In this document: positions 26,879 to 34,697 of the stretch, piece by piece
How the letters are laid out: each line of letters opens with the position of its first letter
How positions within the stretch are numbered: the stretch's first letter is position 1
From: Streptomyces sp. GS7
GTDB taxonomy: Bacteria > Actinomycetota > Actinomycetes > Streptomycetales > Streptomycetaceae
Length of the DNA: 64,000 nucleotides
Assembly: GCF_009834125.1 (NCBI RefSeq)
Contig: NZ_CP047146.1
Location: forward strand, 6,689,501-6,753,500
Reading direction: 5' to 3'
Position numbers and translations under genes: made by a program
The notes under the pieces: model-generated
What the model was told of the DNA's origin: nothing
Seen by the model: the letters and a program-made list of their open reading frames with translations, nothing else
The model's database searches: none

Positions 26879-29026
26879 TCAGGGCAGGTGGGGCAGGAGT
26901 CGGTCGGGGGTCAGCGGCAGGTCGCGCAGCCGGGCGCCGGTGGCGTGCCACACGGCGTTCCCGATGGCTGCCGCGGTGCCGACGATGCCGATCTCGCCGA
27001 TGCCCTTGCTGCCCATGGGGTTGAGGTGCGGGTCCTCCTCGTCGAGCCAGTACGCCTCGACGGCCGGGACGTCGGCGTGCGCCGGGACGTGGTACGAGGC
27101 CAGGTCGCAGGCGGTGAAGTCGCCGAAGGCCGGGTCCAGGGAGCTGCCTTCCGTCAGGGCCATGCCCAGGCCCATGGTCATGCCGCCGATGAACTGGGAG
27201 CGAGCCGTACGGGGGTTGAGGATCCGGCCCGCCGCGTACTGGCCGAGCAGCCGGCGCACCCGGATCTCGCCGGTGCGGAGGTCGGCCCCGACCTCGGCGA
27301 AGACGGCGCCGAAGGCGTGCCGGGAGTACGGGGACCGCTCGGCGGTCTCCAGGTGGGTGTCCTCGGTGACCGTGACCCCCTCGGCGGGCAGCGGCCCTTC
27401 GTGGCCGCGCAGCCGGGCCAGCAGCGCCGTGCACGCCTTGTGGACCGCCCACCCCCAGGACGCGGTGCCCGCGGAGCCGCCGGCGAGCATGGCGGGCGGC
27501 AGGTCGCTGCTCCCGATGTCGACCCGGACGCGGTCCTCGGGGGCGCCGAGCGCGGCGGCGGCGATCTGGGCGAGGACGGTGCGGGCGCCGGTGCCGATGT
27601 CGGTGGCGTTGACCCGGATGCGGTAGCCGCCGTCGGCGGCGGCGTGCGCCTCGGCCTGGGTGGCGCCGATGTAGACGGGGTAGGTGGCCGCGGCGACGCC
27701 GGTGCCCAGCAGGAGGTCGCCGTGGCGGCGGACGGCGGGGCGCGGGTCGCGGGGGTGCCAGCCGAAGCGCTCCGCGCCCTCGCGGAGGCAGTCGGCGAGA
27801 TGGCGGCTGCTGAAGGGGCGACCGGTGTCCGGCTCGGTGTCGGGTTCGTTGCGCAGGCGCAGTTCGACGGGATCGGTCTCCAGGAGGACGGCGAGTTCGT
27901 CGACGGCGGACTCCAGGGCGTACATCCCCGGGGCTTCGCCGGGGGCGCGCATCCAGGAGGGGGTGGGGACGTCGAGGGCGGCCACGCGGTGTGCGGTGCG
28001 GCTGTTCGGCGAGGTGTACATGATGCGCGCCGGGACCGCTGCCTGTTCCACGAACTCGGTGACCGTGGAGGTGTGGGTGACGCTCTCGTGGGCGAGGGCG
28101 GTGATCACGCCGTCGCGGCCGGCTCCGATGCGCACCCGCTGGACGGTGGGCGCACGGTGGCCGACGACGGCGGGCAACTGGCGGCGCGGCAGGGCCAGTT
28201 TGACCGGGCGGCCGGTGTGCCGGGCGGCCATCGCGGCGAGCACGGCCGGGGGGCGGGGAGTCCCCTTGGAGCCGAAGCCGCCGCCGACGTGCTCCGAGAT
28301 CACGGTGATCTCGTCGATGCCGAGCTTGAACAGGGCGGCCAGGTCCTCGCGCACCCTGGTGGCGCCCTGGCTGGAGTCGTGGACGGTGAGGTGGCCGTTG
28401 CTCCACCGGGCGGTGGCGGCGTGCGGTTCCATGGGGTGGTTGTGCAGCGGCGGCACGGTGTAGGTCGCGTCGACGGTCACCGGTGCGGCGGCGAACGCCG
28501 CGTCGAAGTCGCCGCGTTCGCGGACCGCCGGGAAGTCGCCGTTGACCCGCTCCGGGACGTACAGCCCCGGGTGGTCCGCGGTCAGCCGCACGTCGTGCCC
28601 GTCGGTGGCGTACGTGACGTGGACGGCGTCGGCGGCGTCCCGGGCGGCCTCCAGGGTGTCGGCGACGGCGAGCGCGATGTACCAGCCGCGGTGCGGAACC
28701 CGGTCCTCCTGGAGGAGGGCCAGGGTGGGGTCGCCGGTGGACGCCAGGCGGGGCGCGTTCTCGTGGGTCAGTACGGCGATCACCCCGGGCAGCGCCAGCG
28801 CCCGGCCGATGTCCAGCTCGGTGATCCGGCCGCGGGCGACGGTGGCCGGGACGGGCCAGGCGTAGGCGCAGCCGGGCGGGGTGTGCTCGGCCGCGTACCG
28901 GGCGGTGCCGGTGACCTTGTCGCGGGCTTCGCGGCGGACGAGCGGTGCGCCCAGCGGGTACGCGGGCGGGCCCGGCGGCTTCCACTCCTGTGAAGCCGGT
29001 GCTCGCTCCGGGGGGTCGTGGCTCAT
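26879..29026 (-). CDS. Molybdenum hydroxylase large subunit (xanthine dehydrogenase/aldehyde oxidoreductase family)
   Basis: 715 residues, ATG with AAGGAC 7 nt upstream. Matches the PaoC/YagR type of molybdopterin cytosine dinucleotide subunit: GGGFGSKG near residue 255 and the catalytic glutamate motif MGSKGIGEIG close to the C-terminus. It oxidises aromatic aldehydes or N-heterocycles at the molybdenum centre, passing electrons to the Fe-S and FAD subunits encoded just upstream. Last gene of the operon, 43 bp after the FAD subunit. Which substrate is used cannot be read from sequence. Confidence 0.92.
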   Translation of the reverse strand: MSHDPPERAPASQEWKPPGPPAYPLGAPLVRREARDKVTGTARYAAEHTPPGCAYAWPVPATVARGRITELDIGRALALPGVIAVLTHENAPRLASTGDPTLALLQEDRVPHRGWYIALAVADTLEAARDAADAVHVTYATDGHDVRLTADHPGLYVPERVNGDFPAVRERGDFDAAFAAAPVTVDATYTVPPLHNHPMEPHAATARWSNGHLTVHDSSQGATRVREDLAALFKLGIDEITVISEHVGGGFGSKGTPRPPAVLAAMAARHTGRPVKLALPRRQLPAVVGHRAPTVQRVRIGAGRDGVITALAHESVTHTSTVTEFVEQAAVPARIMYTSPNSRTAHRVAALDVPTPSWMRAPGEAPGMYALESAVDELAVLLETDPVELRLRNEPDTEPDTGRPFSSRHLADCLREGAERFGWHPRDPRPAVRRHGDLLLGTGVAAATYPVYIGATQAEAHAAADGGYRIRVNATDIGTGARTVLAQIAAAALGAPEDRVRVDIGSSDLPPAMLAGGSAGTASWGWAVHKACTALLARLRGHEGPLPAEGVTVTEDTHLETAERSPYSRHAFGAVFAEVGADLRTGEIRVRRLLGQYAAGRILNPRTARSQFIGGMTMGLGMALTEGSSLDPAFGDFTACDLASYHVPAHADVPAVEAYWLDEEDPHLNPMGSKGIGEIGIVGTAAAIGNAVWHATGARLRDLPLTPDRLLPHLP

Positions 29027-29069
29027 GGCGCGCGTCCTTGCGGTCGGGGGACGGGGTCCGGGGACGGGG

Positions 29070-30056
29070 TCAGCCGCGGGCCGCGAGGTCGGCCAGCACC
29101 CCGACGGCCAGGGCGCGGGCGAGGGGGACCTTGAAGCCGTTGTCGCGGAGCGGTTCGGCGGCGGCGAGTTCGGCGTCCGCGGCCCGGGCGAAGGTCCGCT
29201 CGGTGGCGGGTGCGCCGTGCAGCACCTCCTCGGCGGCGCGGGCGCGCCAGGGCCGGTGCGCCAGCCCGCCGAAGGCGAGCGCGGCGTGCTCGACGACGCC
29301 GTCGCGGACGGCGAGTACGGCGCCGACGGAGGCCAGCGCGAAGGCGAACGAGGCGCGGTCGCGGGCCTTGCGGTAGCGCGAGTGGGCGCCGGGGCGGTGC
29401 GGCGGCAGCTCGACGGCGGTGACCAGTTCGCCCAGCCGGATCACCGTGTCGCGTTCGGGACTGTCGCCGGGCAGCCGGTGGAAGTCGGTGGCCGGGACGG
29501 TGCGTTCGCCCTCGGGGCCGTGCAGCCGGACGGTGGCGTCCAGGGCGGCCAGCGCGACGGCCATGTCGGAGGGCTGGGTGGCGACGCAGTGCGCGGAGTG
29601 GCCGAGTACGGCGAGGTCGCGGTGGTCACCGTCGCGGGCCGGGCAGCCGCTCCCGGGCTCCCGTTTGTTGCAGGGCTTCGAGGTGTCCTGGAAGTACGGG
29701 CAGCGGGTGCGCTGGAGCAGGTTGCCGCCGGTGGTCGCGGTGTTCCGCAGTTGCCCCGAGGCCCCGGCCAGTACCGCCTGCGACAGCACGGGATAGCGCT
29801 CGCGTACGGGGCGGGCGGCGGCGAGGTCGGCGTTGCGGACCATCGCGCCGATCCGCAGTCCGCCGTCCGGCAGTTCCTCGATCCGGTCCAGCGGCAGCCG
29901 GCTGACGTCGATGAGCACCCGCGGGGCCTCCACCCCCAGCTTCATCAGATCGACGAGATTGGTGCCGCCCCCGAGGAACTGGGCTCCGGGCTGCCCGGCG
30001 GCGGCCCGTACCGCCTCGTCGACGCTGTCCACGCGCAGGTATCCGAACGGCTTCAT
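29070..30056 (-). CDS. FAD subunit of molybdenum hydroxylase, with extra Fe-S cluster motif
   Basis: 328 residues. CO-dehydrogenase flavoprotein fold with the FAD loops FLGGGTNLVDLMK and TTGGNLLQRT. Inside it is a cysteine set CPYF...PCNKR...SGCPA that in E. coli PaoB binds a [4Fe-4S] cluster and is absent from ordinary xanthine dehydrogenases. This places the enzyme with the PaoABC aldehyde oxidoreductases. The ATG overlaps the stop of the [2Fe-2S] subunit (ATGA, 30053-30056). Confidence 0.92.
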   Translation of the reverse strand: MKPFGYLRVDSVDEAVRAAAGQPGAQFLGGGTNLVDLMKLGVEAPRVLIDVSRLPLDRIEELPDGGLRIGAMVRNADLAAARPVRERYPVLSQAVLAGASGQLRNTATTGGNLLQRTRCPYFQDTSKPCNKREPGSGCPARDGDHRDLAVLGHSAHCVATQPSDMAVALAALDATVRLHGPEGERTVPATDFHRLPGDSPERDTVIRLGELVTAVELPPHRPGAHSRYRKARDRASFAFALASVGAVLAVRDGVVEHAALAFGGLAHRPWRARAAEEVLHGAPATERTFARAADAELAAAEPLRDNGFKVPLARALAVGVLADLAARG

Positions 30057-30646
30057 GCCCCGGCCGCCCCCGCTCCGGCGACCCCGGCCACCGCCCCGAC
30101 GGCGTCGACGATGCGGGGATAGGCGCCGCACCGGCAGAGGTTGCCGCTCATCCGCTCGCGGATCTCGTCGGCGGTGAGCGCGACCGGCGCCCCGGACGCG
30201 GCGGTGTCCGGGGTGACATGGGAGGGGAAGCCGTCCGCGGCCTCGGTGAGCACGCCGACGGCCGAGCAGATCTGGCCCGGGGTGCAGTAGCCGCACTGGA
30301 GGGCGTCGTACGCGACGAACGCTTCCTGGAGGGGGTGCAGCCGCTCCCCCTCCGCCAGTCCCTCGATGGTGGTCAGCCGCCGCCCGTCGTGCGCCACGGC
30401 CAGCAGCAGGCAGCTGTTGGCGCGCCGTCCGTCGACCAGCACCGTGCAGGCGCCGCACTGCCCGTGGTCGCAGCCCTTCTTGGCGCCGGTGAGCCCGAGG
30501 TGCTCACGGAGCACGTCCAGGACCGTGGTGCGGTGGTCCAGGGTCAGGGTGTGCGGGGTCCCGTTGACGGTGAGGGTCAGTTCGGAGCGCCGGCCGTTCA
30601 CGGGGTGCGGTCCGCCGGCGCCCTGCGGGCGAGGGCCGCCCGCCAC
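30053..30646 (-). CDS. [2Fe-2S] subunit of molybdenum hydroxylase
   Basis: 197 residues from a GTG that shares a base with the previous TAG stop (TAGTG) and has GAGGGG 7 nt upstream. An internal GTG at 30601 would give 182. N-terminal plant-type ferredoxin cluster CDHGQCGACTVL...C and C-terminal helical-domain cluster CGYCTPGQ ... CRCGAY. This is the full four-plus-four cysteine set. An insertion between the two cysteine motifs of the second domain (about residues 145-165) resembles the longer PaoA-type subunits. No Tat signal is seen, unlike E. coli PaoA, so it is probably cytosolic. Confidence 0.93.
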   Translation of the reverse strand: MAGGPRPQGAGGPHPVNGRRSELTLTVNGTPHTLTLDHRTTVLDVLREHLGLTGAKKGCDHGQCGACTVLVDGRRANSCLLLAVAHDGRRLTTIEGLAEGERLHPLQEAFVAYDALQCGYCTPGQICSAVGVLTEAADGFPSHVTPDTAASGAPVALTADEIRERMSGNLCRCGAYPRIVDAVGAVAGVAGAGAAGA

Positions 30647-31059
30647 TAGTTCGCCCCTCTTCCCACGGTCTGCGGCAGGGTCTCCAGCCGCAGCTCGACC
30701 TCCTTCTCCTGGTCGCCGGCGGCCGTGCCCAGAACGCGTACCGCGAACGCGTTCCTGAGGGCGTTGCACAGCTGGTCGACGGCCCAGTAGCCGCCCTGGA
30801 GGCTGACGACGACGGGGCCCTTCAGCCGCCGGGGCCCGGCCTCGGCCCGGCGCTCGCTCACGTCGAAGGTCGAGGTCCACACCGTCGCACCCGGCCCGGC
30901 CAGCTCCGCGGGCACGTCGTCCGCGGCCCGGTCGCAGGCGAAGGAGGTGCGCAGCGCGCTGAAGACGGCGTGCGCGTCCTCCGCGTTGCAGCCTTCGAGT
31001 TCCACCACGACCTCGGCCGATACATGTTCCGCGTGTGACGCCTGTTCCGCGCTGTTCAC
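30646..31059 (-). CDS. Conserved hypothetical protein leading the molybdenum hydroxylase operon
   Basis: 137 residues from GTG with AGGAAGG about 8 nt upstream. Soluble, alpha/beta, no signal peptide. Recognisable stretches are VVVELEGCNAEDAHAVFSAL and FACDRAADDVP. No family recognised. It is the first gene of the operon and shares one base with the [2Fe-2S] subunit, so it should be made in step with the enzyme. It might be a maturation or regulatory factor, but no XdhC-like motif is present. Confidence 0.65.
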   Translation of the reverse strand: MNSAEQASHAEHVSAEVVVELEGCNAEDAHAVFSALRTSFACDRAADDVPAELAGPGATVWTSTFDVSERRAEAGPRRLKGPVVVSLQGGYWAVDQLCNALRNAFAVRVLGTAAGDQEKEVELRLETLPQTVGRGAN

Positions 31060-31174
31060 TGTGGGACCTTCCTGTGGGAGCCGGACGCTTCCAGGCTCGC
31101 CCCGCACCGCGGCGTGTGCGACCCGAGGCTCGAACGAGTGGTTTAAACGGGCGCACCCGCTCGCCGCGACGCGG

Positions 31175-31214
31175 CAACGTTACGTTGTGTAGTCAGAGCG
31201 AGCTGTGTGTAGTC
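31175..31214. promoter_or_regulatory. Palindrome plus direct repeats in the molybdenum hydroxylase/lipase divergent promoter
   Basis: CAACGT-T-ACGTTG (31175-31187) is a perfect palindrome. TGTGTAGTC occurs twice (31186-31194 and 31206-31214), 20 bp apart, about two helical turns. The cluster lies 115 bp upstream of the hydroxylase operon start and 50 bp upstream of the lipase-like gene. Likely operators. Confidence 0.5.
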
Positions 31215-31264
31215 GCCCTGTCGTCCCTGCCGTCGTCCGTCGTCGCATCCACTGGGAGCCTCCG

Positions 31265-32083
31265 TTGACCAGCACCCTCGTCGACCAGCACGCCACCGGC
31301 TACAGCATCCGCCAGGCGCTCTGCATGGCGCGCGCCGCCGACCTCGCGTACCAGGACGAGACGGCCGTCGCGGCCACCGCCGCTCAGTGGGGCCTCGACC
31401 GGGTGCGCCACCACCACGCCGCGTTCCGCCCGCCGTTCCCCCTGCCGGACGTCCAGGCGTACACCCTCACCGGGCAGCACATGATCATCACGGCCTTCCG
31501 GGGTGCCGAGCCCGCCGCGCTGCGGGACTGGCTGGCCGGCCCCGGGACCCCTCCGTGGCCCGGCCCCGGCGGCCGGGGCACCGCCCACCCCGGCTTCGCC
31601 GAGGCGCTGGACGCGGTCTGGCCGCAGATCCTCACCGCGCTCAAGGAGTTCCGCGACAACGACCAGACGCTCTGGTTCACCGGCCACGGCCTGGGCGGCG
31701 CCCTGGCGATGCTGGCCGCCGCCCGGCTGCACTTCGAGGACCCCCGGCTGCCCGCCGACGGCGTCTACACCTTCGGCCAGCCCCGCGCCTGCGACCCGGT
31801 GCTGGCCCAGGAGGTCAACTCCGCCTTCGCGCACCGGATGTACCGTTTCGCCAACCACGACGACATCGTGCCGCAGCTGCCGCCGGAGCCGGTTTTCCGC
31901 CATGTCTCCGCGCTGCGCTACATCGACGCCCGGGGCGGCGTCCACAACACCATGCCGCTGACCGGCGGCCTGCTCGGCCATGCCCAGCGCCTCACCGCCG
32001 AGCTGCTCGCCCCGTCGTCGCCCGGCATCCGGGACCACGCCATGGCCGCGTACATCGACGCCCTGGAGAAAAACCTGCCGTGA
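31265..32083 (+). CDS. Class 3 lipase-fold protein lacking the serine nucleophile
   Basis: 272 residues from TTG with GGGAG 7 nt upstream. The alpha/beta-hydrolase core matches lipase_3 proteins: an oxyanion-type strand IITAFRG, the nucleophile elbow, YTFGQPRACD, then FANHDDIVPQLPP with the acid residue. The elbow reads TGHGLGGALA where the family has GHSLGG, so the catalytic serine is glycine. Hydrolysis by the usual mechanism looks impossible. It may be a binding protein, or use another residue. No signal peptide. Confidence 0.85.
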   Translation: MTSTLVDQHATGYSIRQALCMARAADLAYQDETAVAATAAQWGLDRVRHHHAAFRPPFPLPDVQAYTLTGQHMIITAFRGAEPAALRDWLAGPGTPPWPGPGGRGTAHPGFAEALDAVWPQILTALKEFRDNDQTLWFTGHGLGGALAMLAAARLHFEDPRLPADGVYTFGQPRACDPVLAQEVNSAFAHRMYRFANHDDIVPQLPPEPVFRHVSALRYIDARGGVHNTMPLTGGLLGHAQRLTAELLAPSSPGIRDHAMAAYIDALEKNLP

Positions 32084-32197
32084 GGGAGGGCACGGGGGCG
32101 GGGTGGGGCGGGAGGGGGAGGGGGGAGGCCCCCGGAGGAGAGCGGCGGAAGCCTCCGGCGAGGCGGGGCCGGAGCAGCCGCGGCGGTTACGCGCCGG

Positions 32198-32821
32198 TCA
32201 CCTCACCCGAGCGCCCGCGGCTTCCCGCTCCGCCGTCAACTCCCCGGCCGCGAAGGGCACATCGGCCGCGCGGGCCACGATCTCGACCTCGTCCCCGAGG
32301 GCCCATTCGGCGGCCCGGGAGGACATCGCCGCCGGGACCGCCTCGCTGATGCCGGGGGCGGCGGGGATGTCGTAGGTGGCGTGCGCGTCGTGCGGCAGGA
32401 CGACGCGGTAGCGGCGCCGCAGCGCCGTCCGGGCGGTGGCGCTGACGCACATCTCGGAGAGCACACCGCAGAGCGCCAGCTCCCGGACCCCGGCGCCGGT
32501 GAGGAGTTCGCCGAGCCGGGTGTCCTCGAAGCCGTCGTCGTCCGTCTTGCGGACCACCGTCTCGCGGGGGCCGGGCTCGACGGGCAGGTGGAGTTCCCAG
32601 CCGGGGGTGTGCGGCTCGTCGGCGGTGCCGGGCGCGCCGTCGTTCTGCAGGTGCACCACGAGCGCGCCGGCCGCGCGGGCCCGGGCCAGCAGATCGCGGG
32701 TGCGGTCGAGCACCCGGGCCGCGTCCGGCACCGCCTCGCCGCCGGAGACGAAGGCGGACTGGACGTCGACGACGAGAAGGGCCTGGACGGGGCGGATCGG
32801 GGCTGTGGTCATGGGGGTCAT
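32198..32821 (-). CDS. Isochorismatase-family cysteine hydrolase
   Basis: 207 residues from the ATG with AGGA 8 nt upstream; two neighbouring in-frame ATGs (32812, 32830) are possible. Catalytic triad visible: D in LLVVDVQSAF, K in VVRKTDDDGF, C in GVLSEMCVSAT. Family members hydrolyse amides such as nicotinamide, or isochorismate. Substrate unknown. Convergent with the lipase-like gene. Confidence 0.9.
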   Translation of the reverse strand: MTPMTTAPIRPVQALLVVDVQSAFVSGGEAVPDAARVLDRTRDLLARARAAGALVVHLQNDGAPGTADEPHTPGWELHLPVEPGPRETVVRKTDDDGFEDTRLGELLTGAGVRELALCGVLSEMCVSATARTALRRRYRVVLPHDAHATYDIPAAPGISEAVPAAMSSRAAEWALGDEVEIVARAADVPFAAGELTAEREAAGARVR

Positions 32822-33087
32822 GGGGGCCATCCTGCCGGGTGCCCGCGGGCCGGCCGTACCGGTTTCGCCGGTCCGCGGCGCTGCGCCGGCCGGGCCGGCC
32901 TTCCGCCCTCCGGGTGGCCACGGTTGCCAGAGGCATCGATCCGGGCGGATCATCCGTAGGGACGCGCCTACGTACGCGCGGACCGCGGCGGCGCACGGAC
33001 GGACCCGCGGGCGCGCCACCGGCCGGCGCCCGCACCCGCCCCGCCCTACGACCCCCACCGCACCGCGACGACGTGAGGAGAGCGACC

Positions 33088-34284
33088 GTGGAAGCAGCCA
33101 CCGTCAGCGGCCACTGCGCAGCCGGCTTCGAGGGCGTACGCACCGCCTTCGAGCGGAACTTCCGCGAGCACGGCGAGATCGGGGCGGCGGTCGCGGTGAC
33201 GCTGGACGGCGAGGCGGTGGTGGACCTCTGGGGCGGCCACACCACGGGGGACCGGAGCCGGGCCTGGGAGCGGGACACCCTCGTCAACGTCTACTCGACG
33301 TCGAAGGGGATGACCGCGCTGTGCGCCCATCTCCTCGCGGACCGGGGCGAGTTGGACCTGGACGCACCGGTCGTCCGCTACTGGCCGGAGTTCGGGCAGG
33401 CCGGGAAGGAGGACATACCCGTGCGCTGGCTGCTCAGCCACCGCGCCGGGCTGATCGCGCCCCGGGAGCCACTGTCCCCGGGGGGCGCCTACGACTGGGA
33501 GTACGTGTGCGGCGCGCTGGCGGCGACGGCGCCCTGGTGGGAGCCGGGGACCGCGCAGGGCTATCACGCGGTGACGTTCGGGTATCTGGTGGGCGAGGTC
33601 GTGCGGCGGATCACCGGGCAGTCGCTGGGCGCGTTCCTGCGCAGCGAGATCACCGGGCCGCTCGGTGCTCGGGTGTTCATCGGCACTCCCGCCGAGGAGC
33701 ACGCGCACTGCGCGGACATGGTCGGGCGGCTGGACGCGGCGCTGCTCACCGAGCTGTTCCCGGACCTGCCGAGGCCGCCGCTCGGCGGGCTGGACGACCA
33801 TCCGCTGGCGCCGCTCTCACTGGCGCTGCTGTCCATCCCCACCGGCGACGTCAACAGCGCCGCCTACCGCGCCGCCGAGATCCCGTCCGGCAACGGCCAC
33901 GCCGCGGCCCACGGCCTGGCCGCGGTCTACGGTGCGCTGGCGGGCGGCGGGCTGGTATCCCCCACCACCCTGGAGGAGATGCGCCGGCCGCAGAGCCGGC
34001 CGGGCGAGCCGGATCTGACGCTGGGCGCGCTGGTCCCGGAGGGCACCCCGGGGGTCAGCTGGGGGCTGGGCTACATGGTCAACAGCGAGGGCCGGGTGGG
34101 CCCGAGCCGGCGGGCGTTCGGGCACGGCGGCGCGGGCGGGTCGTACGCCTTCGCGGACCCGGAGAACGGGCTGTCGTACGGGTACGCCATGAACCGGTAC
34201 GGGGGCGGCACCGCGGGCGGTGATCCGCGCAACCGGGGGCTGGTCGCGGCGGTGTACGAGGCGCTGGCGCGGGTGCGCGGCTGA
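33088..34284 (+). CDS. Beta-lactamase-fold serine hydrolase (esterase EstB type)
   Basis: 398 residues from GTG with GAGGAG 7 nt upstream. Class C beta-lactamase/DD-peptidase fold. SxxK nucleophile motif STSK lies near residue 71. GHGGAGG near residue 344 replaces the KTG box, as in EstB-like carboxylesterases. No signal peptide, so cytosolic esterase rather than a wall enzyme. 266 bp separate it from the divergent isochorismatase gene; nothing else is seen in that gap. Confidence 0.88.
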   Translation: MEAATVSGHCAAGFEGVRTAFERNFREHGEIGAAVAVTLDGEAVVDLWGGHTTGDRSRAWERDTLVNVYSTSKGMTALCAHLLADRGELDLDAPVVRYWPEFGQAGKEDIPVRWLLSHRAGLIAPREPLSPGGAYDWEYVCGALAATAPWWEPGTAQGYHAVTFGYLVGEVVRRITGQSLGAFLRSEITGPLGARVFIGTPAEEHAHCADMVGRLDAALLTELFPDLPRPPLGGLDDHPLAPLSLALLSIPTGDVNSAAYRAAEIPSGNGHAAAHGLAAVYGALAGGGLVSPTTLEEMRRPQSRPGEPDLTLGALVPEGTPGVSWGLGYMVNSEGRVGPSRRAFGHGGAGGSYAFADPENGLSYGYAMNRYGGGTAGGDPRNRGLVAAVYEALARVRG

Positions 34285-34403
34285 GTCGCCGCGGGCCGCG
34301 GACGGTCGGCCGCGATCGCGGTGGTGCGGCGCAATAATGGAAGGTGCGGCAAGGATCCGGTCCGGCCCCGCCGCGGGTGCGTCGGGCCCGGAGAGAGGGC
34401 GTG

Positions 34404-34661
34404 GTGACCATGGAACGGGACACCGAGACCGTTCACGAGGCGTATGCCTTCGTCTGCCTGCACTGCGGGCACGGCTGGGAAGAGGAGTACGAGATCCGGC
34501 ACACCACCGATCTCGCCGGCCGGCGGCGCGCCGACTACTTCACGCACGGCAGGCGGGTGCCCTCCCCGCTGACCCGCGCGGACTGCCCGGACTGCAATCG
34601 CGGCCCGATCCGGATCCTGCGCCCCGGCCGGGTGAACTCGGCCCGGACCTACCTCGCGTAG
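34404..34661 (+). CDS. Small zinc-ribbon protein
   Basis: 85 residues from GTG at 34404; ATG at 34410 and GTG at 34401 are alternatives, with GAGAGAGGG just upstream. Two CxxC knuckles (CLHCGHGW and CPDCNRGP) about 40 residues apart form a zinc ribbon. A long-standing Streptomyces small-protein type with unknown role. Followed by a terminator-like hairpin. Confidence 0.75.
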   Translation: MTMERDTETVHEAYAFVCLHCGHGWEEEYEIRHTTDLAGRRRADYFTHGRRVPSPLTRADCPDCNRGPIRILRPGRVNSARTYLA

Positions 34662-34667
34662 CGCCGC

Positions 34668-34688
34668 GGCGGCGCCGGCGGCGCCGCC
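34668..34688. terminator. Bidirectional terminator hairpin
   Basis: GGCGGCGCC / GGCGCCGCC arms with a GGC loop between two convergent genes. Confidence 0.6.
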
Positions 34689-34697
34689 GATGCCCTC

